Position numbers and translations under genes: made by a program
The notes under the pieces: model-generated
Seen by the model: only the letters and a program-made list of their open reading frames with translations
What the model was told of the DNA's origin: nothing
Databases searched by the model: none
In this document: in pieces, positions 54,961 to 64,000 of the stretch
Position numbering within the stretch: the stretch's first letter is position 1
How the letters are laid out: each line of letters starts with the position of its first letter
NCBI RefSeq assembly: GCF_040183065.1
Contig: NC_091119.1
Location: forward strand, 195,114,043-195,178,042
DNA length: 64,000 nt
Reading direction: 5' to 3'
DNA from: Periplaneta americana
Taxonomy: Eukaryota; Arthropoda; Insecta; Blattodea; Blattidae

Positions 54961-56464
54961 AACATATAAATATTAAAGCAGCTATGTTTCTGGCTTACTA
55001 AAAGAAAGATGCAATTTCATCAAAATCGTAGTCCTAGTCATCATGGACAGTTCCGTATGGCTTATTATGTTAAACTCTAAGAATGATGGCTTTGGTAGGT
55101 CCGCCCAGGATGTCTTTGTTTTAATATACAGCATTTTCTTCCAAACTATTGGGAATAGTACCTGAATCAGTTTGTTTGGAAGAATGAATGTAAAACAGCA
55201 CTAAGAGAAACAATATTTAACATAGGCCTATGTAAAAATGTTCACGTACTCATTATTCAATAATATAATACAATATGGGAAATGTGTACGGAAGGTCTCG
55301 AGATTTACGTATACGGGCTGTACAGTGTGAATTCTGGATGGAAATGGAGACGAAAATATCGACGACAAAATTTTGTTTAAAGAATTTTTAATTACACAAT
55401 TAGGCAGCATTGTACAATATAGAAAATTACAGAAGTCCATTGTAATGTAATGTTTCTTGTACCTACTTACCATACTTACCATTGTAAGGTACACTGCAGA
55501 CCGTTATTCGTGAATGAAAAAATAATGACTGTAACGTCACAGTACATTTATCAAGCTATAAATTTTGTCGAAGATAATTTATACATTTTAACACATAGGA
55601 ATGATGTACATCTACACACTATCAGAAACCGTGACCTTTTTGAGCCTACCTAAATGTAGGCTAACGAAAACAATTAATAATTATTTATGTTATTAAGTCT
55701 TTAAAAATTGGAAATAAATTTACTTCTTAAGTTTTCAATCTGGAAAGGAGGTCTTTTAACAGCCTTGTCACTGATTGGTTGATGATATTAATACGTTTTT
55801 TTTAATGTTAATGGTGTTTAGTGTTTTTGATACGATTTTATCGTCTTTTATGCTCTCTCCTTGTTTATTTTATATTTTCACTAGGTCTATATGTGTCCTT
55901 TTGACTTTGTCGATTGCACATATATTTGTGCTCACTGACTGTAATGATATTCAATAAATTCAATAAGAAGCAAAGAAATGCTAAGTAATACATAAAGATC
56001 ATATATATAGTGAGACTATGAACTTATATTACTTATACAGGGTGTTAAAAATCATTCAGTATTCTGAGAGGTGGTAGTAGAACCGTTCATAACAGAAGAA
56101 AACAACGTCTAACAAACATGGGTTCTAAAATTAAATTTTGTACGACGCAAGGGCTATGAATTGGTATTGTGAAAACAGTAGACCTATACCTTTTAATGTG
56201 GGTTCTTTGCTTGTTTCTTATTGAGTCTACAGTGTCTTATCGGAAGTGCAATAAACAAAAGTGTAACAATATGTGAGTCCCTAAGACGTAGGGCAGAAGG
56301 AAGCGCTACAATGAATGGAAATCACACTGAGCATCTCTTATGTTGCAGATGAACACGTACTCATACATCTGAAGATAGTAACTTTAGGACCCATATTCGA
56401 TAAACTTTGTTTTCTGTTTTGATGAATACTGTACTGTCACCTCTCAAAATATCGAATGCTTAAA
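54961..56464. other. no recognisable feature
   Basis: Short frames (55228-55957) have no known domain. AT-rich. Confidence 0.5.
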
Positions 56465-57105
56465 TAGTACATTATGCAACGAGCCTATAATGATAGTAAT
56501 TAAGACGCGAGTATGTTTATGAAACGAGCGCAAGCGAGTTTCATAATTTTCATACGAGCATCTTATTTACCATTATAGGCAAGTTTCATACGACTTTTTA
56601 TGCTCGACCATATTTCTAACTTGAAATTATTCATAAGTATTCATGTTATGATTATGTAGGTGAGGAACGGAACTGACCTGAATTGTGAGATGTGCACAGA
56701 CGCGAAAGTATTGATTTTTTCCGAGGCACGAATGTCATTGATCTTGATATAATCTAGAGAATAACATGAACATTAGGCTTGATATAACCTGGAAATTGAT
56801 TTAGAATTGAAAAACGAGATGGCAAATTGAATTTATTTGAATATTATTTACAATTAACGCTAATTATTATAGTAACAGAACATAACCTTCTGCGACAGTA
56901 TTGGATTTCCAGCCTCCGTGAAGTTTCGCTAATTGTCTTTCGATTGCATATCCGAGAATAATCGATACTTGCGGTTTCATAATAGTACAAGGGTGATTTC
57001 TCATTGGCTGAACAACTGAATTATAATGAATAGGTATACTTTAATGAGGTGCATTAAAGGGCTACTACCAGGTGTATAATTACTACATTTCGGCATGGTC
57101 GAGCA
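56465..57105 (-). mobile_element. element P (copy 3, minus)
   Basis: Reverse complement of copies 1 and 2, 641 bp, from TGCTCGACCATGCCG (end at 57105) to GCATAATGTACTA (56465). Closer to copy 1 in the outer parts (for example CCTGGTAGTAGCCC). Confidence 0.88.
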
Positions 57106-58004
57106 TAAAAAACTATGTATTTGAAACAAAATAACCAAACAAAATCAATGTAGCGTTTAGTATCGGCTCCTAGTGATATTGTTCAGTTTTGTACCGACAG
57201 ACTACTTCTAAAGTCTTTTCTTGAGACAACGTTGCCATAAATTTCACGCGTAGTATTTTAGAAACCTAAGGAATTAAGCAACGGTCAGGTAGAATGCATT
57301 TTTTACGACTGGGAAGTATTCCATATTACTGAAGTTACTGAATGGAACAATTAATAATTATATTTATAATGGAAAGTTGGAAAAAATTCGCATTTCCCTG
57401 TTATGTTGGAAGAGCTGCGAATGCGTGGAGAGAAAGTGAAGTTGCCGCTTCGCTATTAGCATCTCGTGCTGTCAGCTTGCCGATAATTACTACTGATACT
57501 TTATAATTTAATAATGAACATAAATATTTGCGCTGCGAACACAAGGGAAGAGGAAGTTCGAGCGAAGAGCTACGGGGATAGAAAGCGGTACACAACGGCA
57601 GTCCTCCTTCATTTGTTTGTTTGTTTGCTGAACTTGCTTAGTCACCCGGCTACACAACTTGTCATGGAGGTTGAAATTTTATTACCTATCATCGAATGAA
57701 ATTGTTAACAGAATTGGATTGGTCTTAGTTTATTTGTATCTTGAGAATCCAAAGAACCATTAACGTCCAATGAGAGTGATCGTTGAAGTTGGAATTCCAG
57801 ACGTTCCTCAGGAGGCGCTATATGGAACCGCATGCCATGGTCAGTTATTTTCCAAACAAAACCCTTTACATCGTAGTAGAGGTTTATAACCTCACTATTG
57901 TAGGACAGCAGCTTTCAGCTATATTTTGGTACTTGGAAGTACAACAAAGTGGAGATAATTGCCGAAATTAATGATAATAAATTAATCTTAGTGTGTAGGC
58001 GTAC
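57106..58004. other. no recognisable feature
   Basis: Short frames 57401-57971 lack known domains. Confidence 0.5.
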
Positions 58005-58068
58005 TAGCGGGACTCGTGTTCAGAGTGTATGCTCAGGTGTGGTTTCGAATCTCGCGTGGGCTGAATTA
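58005..58068 (+). repeat. SINE family B head fragment
   Basis: GTGTGGTTTCGAATCTCGCG then TGGGCTGAATTA resembles the family-B B box and adjoining body. Heavily decayed. Confidence 0.35.
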
Positions 58069-58071
58069 TAC

Positions 58072-58480
58072 AGTGTGCTTCAAAATTATGGTAACACTTT
58101 CGTATGATTATATTAACTATTAATGATAAAATAACTTATTCCATGGACTATTATTTGTTTTAAAAACTCCTAAAATCTTATTGACACATTACAAACGCTC
58201 AATGTGAAACTCCTTTTTACAGAACATCTATTAACACCATAATGAAATTCTTGCCATACTACCTTCAGCATAACACTGTTTATAGATTCAATCGCAGCAA
58301 TGATCCGATGTCTTACTTCTTCAGGATCTTGGAGTAGAGGTGGTACATAAACTGCATCCTTCACATGTCCTCAAAGATAAAATCACGTGGAGTCAAGTGC
58401 GGTTACCAGGGGGACCAAGAGCGATAGGCCAAAATAGCGGCGATAGCACGTCCAGTCCAACAGTGTGGTATATATGGAAA
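58072..58480 (-). pseudogene. Tc1/mariner-like transposase C-terminus
   Basis: The minus strand: a worn catalytic block (LTPRDFIF in one frame), then MKDAVYVPPLLQDPEEVRHR, IIAAIESINSVMLKVVWQEF and HYGVNRCSVKR (58364-58200). This is the end of the transposase of the lineage at 7627-8685 and 20880. The 3' end near CAGTGTGCTTCAAAATTATG (58074) looks like the terminal repeat. The rest of the element is missing. Confidence 0.8.
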
Positions 58481-58694
58481 TGTCTACGAAACAACCTTTG
58501 TACCTTTGTTATTGAATTATGAAATAACTGTACCAGTATTGATGAATTTGTTTTCGCAAGCTGTAGAACTAAAACGATTTATGCTGTGGAGTTGCCATTT
58601 TTCAACAAACTCCAAGGAAGAAAAGAGATCTCCGCCGTGGTCTTACGGTACAGAGTGGGACTCTACGCTCGAGCATGGCTTTTAATCCTTCTTG

Positions 58695-58885
58695 AGTTGA
58701 TTAGCCGATTGGGCTTCTCTTTAGTTTTCTCTAACTGTATGGCGAATATGAGGTAATTCATGGCGAATTCTAGGACACATGTCGCCAAAATACCTTATCG
58801 TTATCATAAATATCATGAGCTATATAATCATATAATCTTCTAATAAAGAGCGTCCTTAAATAACCCATTAAAACTATAACGATAA
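58695..58885 (+). repeat. strongly decayed SINE family B body
   Basis: GATTAGCCGATTGGGCTTCT, GGTAATTCATGGCGAATTCT, GTCGCCAAAATACCTTATCG and TAAATAACCCATTAAAA follow the order of the 54491 copy. The head is lost. Confidence 0.6.
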
Positions 58886-58969
58886 ATTGAAGTAGTTCTT
58901 TGTATCACAAAATGACACAAAGCAACCGAAAAATTAATAAATTCTAACATAAGTAGCAATTTATTGACG

Positions 58970-60450
58970 AAAGTCGCCTTTTTGCTCTTGACATCCCTCT
59001 CTTTCTGCTCCTATCCTGTTTCTGCTCTTCTTGTTCTATTTTTCTCTTGTACTTTTTTGTTCTTCTTGTCCCGTTTTTGCTCTCATTGTCTCTCTGTTTT
59101 TATCCTTCTTGTCACTCAGCTTTTACTCTTCTTATCCTTGTCTTTGATCTTCTTAGCTCTCTGCTTTTGCTCTAGTCCTTTTCTTGCCTTCCTTGTCCAT
59201 TTTTGCTCTACTTGTCCCATTTTTCTTGTCTTGTTTTTATCTTCTTGCCTTTATATTTTTGCTCTACCTGTCCCTTCGGTTTTGCTCTTCCTGCTCCTCT
59301 GATTTTGCTCTTCTTGACCCCCTATTTTTGCTATTCTTGTCCCTCTCTTCTTGCTACTCTTGTCTCTATTTTTTCTATTCTTGTTCCTTTATTTTTTTCT
59401 ATTCATGTCCCCTGTTTTTGCTATTCTTGTCCCTCTGCTTTCGCTACCTTTTGTTCCTCTGTTTTTTATTATTCTTGTCTCTTTGTTTTTACGATTTTTG
59501 TTCCTTTGTTTTTGCTAATCTTGCGCTCTGTTTTTGCTCTTCTTATTCTCTGTTTTTGCTATTCTTGCTGCTCTGTTTCTGTTCTTATCCTCTGTTTTGC
59601 TATTCTTGTCCCTCTGTTTTTGCTATTCTTGCTCCTCTGTTTCTGTTCTTATAATCTGTTTTTTTTTCTATTCTTGTCACTTTCTTTCTGCTCTTCTTGT
59701 CCCTTTGTTTTTGTTTTTCTTGTCCCTCTGTTTTCGCTATTCTTGTCCCTCTGTTTTCGCTATTCTTGTCCCTCTGTTTTTGCTATTCTTGTCCCTCTGT
59801 TTTTGCTATTCTTGCTCTGTTTCTGTTCTTATCCTCTGTTTTTTCTCTTCTTGTCACTTTCTTTTTGCTCTTCTTGTTCCTTTGTTTTTGTTTTTCTTGT
59901 CCCTCTGTTTCCGTTATTCTTGTCCCTCTGTTTTTGCTATTCTTGTCCTTCTGTTTTGCTATTCTTGTCCCTCTGGTTTTGCTATTTTTGCTCCTCTGTT
60001 TCTGTTCTTATCCTCTGTTTTTGCTGTTCTGTCCCTCTGTTTTTGCTATTCTTGTCCCTCTGTTTTTGCTATTCTTGACCCTCTGTTTTCGCTATTTTTG
60101 TCCCTCTGGTTTCTCTGTTTTTGTCCCTCTGTTTTTGTTATTCTTGTCCTATGTTCTTGCTTTCTTGTCCGTCTGTTCTTCCTTATCTTTCCGCCTGTCT
60201 CTGCTATTCTTGTCCCTCTGTTTTTACTATTCTTGTTCTTCCTTTCCTACTCTTCTCGTCCTTCTGATTTCCCTCGTCTCGTCAGTCTGCTTTCGCTCTT
60301 ATCCCTCTGTTTTTGCTCTCCGCGTCCCTGTTATTTGCTCTTCTCGTCCTTCTAGTTTTGCTCCTCTCGTCCCTCTAGTTTTGTTCTTCTTCTTCTTATA
60401 TATTTTCTCTTCTTGACCTTCTCTTTTTGTTATTCTCTGCTGTTTCTTCT
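58970..60450 (+). repeat. pyrimidine-rich 23-bp minisatellite, ~1.45 kb
   Basis: A repeat with core TTGTCCCTCTGTTTTTGC followed by TATTC, period 23 bp, most regular at 59700-60080 and degenerate toward both ends. Because the unit has no stop in any + frame and 23 is not a multiple of 3, all three frames stay open (59203-60078, 59534-60355, 59697-60416) and translate to the same 23-residue hydrophobic, Cys-rich repeat. I treat these as artefacts, not a membrane protein. The other strand is purine-rich. Confidence 0.93.
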
Positions 60451-61600
60451 CTTTTCTCCTCATTTTTTTTTTCTTAGCAACTATTTTCAGCATTGACTCG
60501 CATAATGTTAGGACGACACGTTTGGTTTTTAAGACAATAAATTGCATTACATGTTCATATGTCAGGCGAGATACGAACAGACAGCAATGGTCTTCACGTT
60601 ACGTTGTTGCTGCTGCACTTCATTACGTTCTGTACACGACTCTGGTCTATGTTCGTAGCCAATAATAATTATTATGTTCTCCCGATGGACGGTCATGCCT
60701 CGCTGGACATCCCTAGCAACAGTCGCTTCATGATGCATTCATTACCACCACAGTTTGCTGTTCGTTATCAGTGGGACAGTACGTCATTAAGCAAATCATC
60801 TCACTGCAACACCCGCTCCATTGTTAAGAAATCACGATTCCTTTCAGCTGATCGAATCCCGCGATTGCAGAGACATCGCGCTGCATTCCAGCTGTGGTGT
60901 CAAACCTCCCATGTTGAAAGTGTGCCAGGCATTTGTCTTTCTGTTTAATATAATTCGAGTACGCACAGTTGCCCCTCTACAGTTCAAAAAGAAAACAAAA
61001 AAATATAAATAGGACCTGCCTTTTGGTCCTTGCTTTCTATGACATTTAATATCAGGTTGCTGTGATGCAACACTATTCCGATACTTCTCTTTTCGAAGGG
61101 GAGAGCTTAAGTGAGCATTCACGCCCTATAATCAGCATGCAAACACATTCTTACAAACCCACAGCGATTTCCGTTTCGATGCACGCCTGCCTGAAACTTG
61201 GTAGGTTAGACTTGTGGCACTGTAACGCGAGGAAACCGAAAGTGAATTTTTCTTTCGAAATTAGCAAGTACAGCTCGGAACAATATGGAACGTGGCGAGA
61301 AAGCTCGGGATTGGGTTTTATTATGATATAAACGTCTATTTAGATTGAGTAACTCTATTTCGTGGTACATTGAACACGTTTAATACTTACTCAGATGTTT
61401 GGTTTTGGAGTTCTTTTACATTCGTAGCAACGTTTGCGTAATATTAACAATAAACGCAGAAAAGCGTAGAAATAATCCGTATCCAGCGTGTCATGAGGTG
61501 GTTGACAAGATTGTAATTGAAGTTGCCTCACCTTACAAGGTGTTCCATAAGTTGTTTCCCTAATTAACATAAGTTATGTAGTCGGAATCGTAACTACTCG
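60451..61600. other. no recognised gene; 129-codon frame at 60559-60948
   Basis: The + frame at 60559-60948 starts MSGEIRTDSNGLHVTLLLLH and has no family resemblance I can name. Codon-level support is lacking. It overlaps shorter frames on both strands. Confidence 0.35.
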
Positions 61601-61631
61601 ACACTGCAATGCAACATCACTCCCACCTTGT

Positions 61632-61725
61632 TCCCAACGTTAATAATCACCATAATTGTAAACATCATCACCACCATAATCGTAAGCACCATCATCACCA
61701 TAATCGGAACACCATTACCATTAGT
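61632..61725 (+). repeat. CAT/CAC imperfect simple repeat
   Basis: Repeats of CATCATCACCACCATAATCG. The His-rich frame is its translation. Confidence 0.75.
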
Positions 61726-62007
61726 GATATTCACCGTCAAAGTTTTCACAAACACCACAATCGTATTAAACATATCCTAACAATCAGAATCGTCGTCTAC
61801 ATAATCACCTTCCGATGAATTATGTCGGTTAGTTGGATTAGCCTATTTTAACGATCTAAACAAAAAATGGGATTCTTTTCTCACGCCTTCACTAGCAACG
61901 AAAGTCGTTCAAACTACAACTTTCTTGAATAGGATCAGCCACATGGGTTTAGCTATTTTTTAACGATCCCAACAAGTAGAATATCTTTGTCTTCCTCTTT
62001 AGCTGAA

Positions 62008-62009
62008 GA

Positions 62010-62061
<52 letters not shown>
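62008..62061 (+). repeat. (ATT)n, 3' tail of the adjacent LINE
   Basis: A perfect trinucleotide tract abutting the LINE 3' end that starts at 62062 on minus. Confidence 0.9.
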
Positions 62062-62072
<11 letters not shown>

Positions 62073-62505
62073 TAGTGTTCTGACCAAGGGCAGGTCTTTC
62101 ACTGCAAACCCAGAATTCTCCCATCTTTCCTATTTTCTTCCTTCTTCCTAGTCCCCGCATATGATCCATATATCTTAATATCGTCTATCATCTGATATCT
62201 TCTTCTGCCCCGAACTCTTCTCCCGATCACCATTCCTTTCAGTGCATCCTTCAGTAGACAGTTTCTTCTCAGCCAGTGACTCACCCAATTTCTTTTACAA
62301 GATCAATCCAGTCTCTACCATCTTAACGCACCTCCCTCAAATCCATTTTAATATTATCCTCCTATCTATGTCTCGGCCTCCCTAAAGATCTTTTTCCCTC
62401 CGGCCTCCCAACTAACACTCTATATACATGTCTGGATTCGCCCATACATGCTACATGCCCTGCTCATTGAAACGTCTGAATTTAATAATATTCCTAATTT
62501 TCTTC
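62062..62505 (-). mobile_element. chimeric LINE 3' end (two lineages)
   Basis: On minus, 62297-62062 is the terminal block of the lineage at 35535 (HWLRRNCLLKDALKGMVIG, RRVRGRRRYQMIDDIKIYG, ILGLQ-stop) with its (AAT)n tail. Immediately 5' of it, 62505-62298 matches the copy A-D lineage (TCAGACGTTTC...; GGAGGCCGAGACATAGATAG; GATTTGAGGGAGGTGCG) but stops before that lineage's own 3' end. The switch is at about 62297/62298 (CTTTTA|CAAGATCAATCC). Confidence 0.75.
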
Positions 62506-62506
<1 letters not shown>

Positions 62507-62559
<53 letters not shown>

Positions 62560-62560
62560 G
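62507..62560 (+). repeat. (ATT)n microsatellite
   Basis: About 17 perfect repeats at the 5' edge of the chimeric LINE. Confidence 0.95.
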
Positions 62561-62594
62561 TACGAAACCATAGCAGCGTTTGAGCTTTTTACAT

Positions 62595-62770
62595 ATTTCA
62601 CTTTTATTTATTTATTTATTTATTATTTTGCTAATAATTGTAACATAAAATATAATATATACAGAAAAACTTTAGCTCGCCCCTGAAAGAGTAGAACTCG
62701 TGCTCAGGGGCGGATTCCTGAATTGAAATTAATAATTATACAATACAATTTGTCTTATGTCTACTATGCA
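62595..62770 (-). repeat. LINE 3'-UTR-like segment with GC hairpin
   Basis: Begins TTTATTTATTTATTTATT and contains a 9-bp stem CGCCCCTGA/TCAGGGGCG (62678-62714) in AT-rich sequence. Similar to the hairpins in the 3' UTRs at 4782 and 17640. Coding part absent. Confidence 0.45.
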
Positions 62771-63430
62771 ATTATAGTATATAAATTTAAATTTACTTGA
62801 AATGAAAAGTTAAGCTGCACCTTTTCAGAGAAAAATATGTCGTTCATGTTGAATCGCATTAGTATATGAACTCATTACTATAAAGCGTTTATTTTTCTTT
62901 AATGTTTGTGGTCATCTCTTTCGTCCAGAACAGATATCTCAACGTTTCTAGAACGCGAATACCGGATTCCTGAACCATCTCAATGTAGTTCATATCATGG
63001 CCATCAGCTCCCTCGCTGCTATTTCAACATGTCTCTTATCTCCTCCTCGGCATTCCCATTGGCTGACTTCCAGAAGAAGTCTTTCTCTAAGCCTAAGCGA
63101 TGTTTTTCCCCCATGTCACTTATCTGAGCAATCTCATTGTCTTTTGTGCTCCTCTGACGATGCCTTATCCTCATCTGAAGATGTCTAACATAGATTTGAT
63201 GTTCGAGAACACAATTGATTAATTTAAGACTCCGACTAGGCATGCCTTCGTCATCGCTCCTTTTTTCTACAGGATGCAACAAAATTACACTTCCTTTTAG
63301 ATAAATGTGTGCGATAACATAGAAACTTAAAATGTTGAAGGGACATGTACACCAACGGCGTCTCTAAATTTAGTAATATTCCAAAATTTATTACTTCTTC
63401 ACCTGAATTTTTTTCATTCTGAAATTTGGT
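62771..63430. other. no recognised gene
   Basis: Overlapping frames at 62906-63282 on both strands show no known domain. Confidence 0.45.
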
Positions 63431-63438
63431 GTAATGTT

Positions 63439-63439
<1 letters not shown>

Positions 63440-63496
<57 letters not shown>

Positions 63497-64000
63497 GTAA
63501 TAATAATAGTAATAATAATGATTTATTTTAGCTGGTAGAGTTAAGGCCGTAAGGTCTTCTCTTCCACTCAACCAGCAAAAAGTATATATGCATATGCATG
63601 AACTTACAAAGAATTAAAAAATTTGATTTAGATGAGAATTACATGTATACAAGAGTTATTTACGAATTAAACAACAAAATACTATGAACTATTAATTAAA
63701 CACTGAAATAAACTGTGTAGCAGTTAAAATACATAGAATGTTAATATATTTCAAATAACATTAGATAATAGAAAGAGATTATTATGAGACAATTTTGAAA
63801 ATACAGCACTATCAGGATGATGTCTAAAGAAAGAAGTGACAATGTAGTCAGTGATAGTTTAAATCAGTATGATTGGAGTGAAATGCTAATAAGTTATCTT
63901 TTAAGCTGTTTTTAAAGGTGTTTATTGTCTTGCAGCCCCTAATATTTTGTGACAAGGAATTCCAATGACGCGAGGTGGATACTGTAAAAGATGATGAATA
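63440..64000 (-). mobile_element. CR1/Jockey-like LINE 3' end, running off the window
   Basis: Minus strand from the window edge: SSSFTVSTSRHWNSLSQNIR (about 63996-63937), then CKTINTFKNSLKDNLLAFH and a stop near 63860. This is the typical C-terminal motif (WNSLP..IR....FK..L...L). A ~320-bp 3' UTR follows and ends in the (AAT)n tail at 63440-63521. The upstream part lies outside the window. Confidence 0.8.

Noticed and set aside
59203-60416. Three long open frames resembling a Cys/Leu-rich membrane protein
   Set aside because: All three are the same 23-bp minisatellite read in different frames. There is no unique sequence, start context or domain.
60559-60948. 129-codon open frame as a gene
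   Set aside because: No recognisable domain, unclear start context, and competing frames on both strands. Left as an unannotated frame.
1-64000. LTR retroelement, Polinton or viral remnant
   Set aside because: I looked for gag, integrase, protease, capsid or polymerase motifs and paired long terminal repeats and saw none. All RT motifs here belong to non-LTR elements.

Overview
This is a stretch of animal nuclear DNA, almost certainly from an insect and probably from a large cockroach-like genome. The grounds are dense tRNA-derived SINEs, RTE-like, CR1/Jockey-like and R2-like LINE ends, mariner/Tc1 and Helitron elements, the insect telomere motif TTAGG, AT-rich background and no bacterial gene layout. 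The repeat families resemble ones I associate with Periplaneta (Blattodea); that is recall, not a search result. No complete host protein gene is visible. The only candidate host exon is a short ATG-led segment ending at a consensus splice donor near 30220-30290, inside what could be an intron or intergenic desert. I saw no LTR retroelement, endogenous virus or toxin gene.

Layout. 1-6.5 kb: sparse, with a SINE head, a ~100-bp-arm fold-back, an RTE-like LINE tail and a CR1-like LINE tail. 6.5-13.2 kb: a dense cluster holding a Helitron, a decayed Tc1-like transposon carrying an inserted repeat, SINEs, and a three-level nest (repeat R1 > TIR element T > 644-bp element P). 13.2-20.1 kb: a GC-rich patch, an RTE-like LINE with perfect target duplication, a second Helitron, a solo copy of element T (the paralogous empty site for P), a composite TIR element around GATAT repeats, and an internally deleted mariner sitting exactly at a TA inside a SINE. 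20.1-28.3 kb: a CR1-like LINE interrupted by a SINE, then a tandem trimer of a structured tRNA-like SINE flanked by one 11-bp duplication, then another RTE-like LINE. 28.3-37.4 kb: the candidate exon, a Tc1-type MITE with amplified subterminal repeats, an R2-like endonuclease relic, TTAGG blocks, a tandem array of LINE 3' tails, and the longest LINE here (1.16 kb, 15-bp target duplication). 37.4-40.5 kb: the most rearranged patch (SINE containing an inverted SINE dimer, then a 340-bp tandem duplication, then a mariner-derived fold-back with a SINE in it). 40.5-58.9 kb: LINE relics, a mariner relic, a ~150-bp satellite split by an R2-like fragment, SINEs with clear target duplications, a PIF/Harbinger-like TAA-flanked element and two more copies of P. 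58.9-60.45 kb: a 1.45-kb pyrimidine-rich 23-bp minisatellite open in all three frames. 60.45-64 kb: ATT microsatellites, a chimeric LINE tail, and a CR1-like LINE running off the end.

The window works as a record of transposition: the nested insertions, target duplications and within-window empty sites allow several elements to be delimited from this sequence alone and put in order of age.
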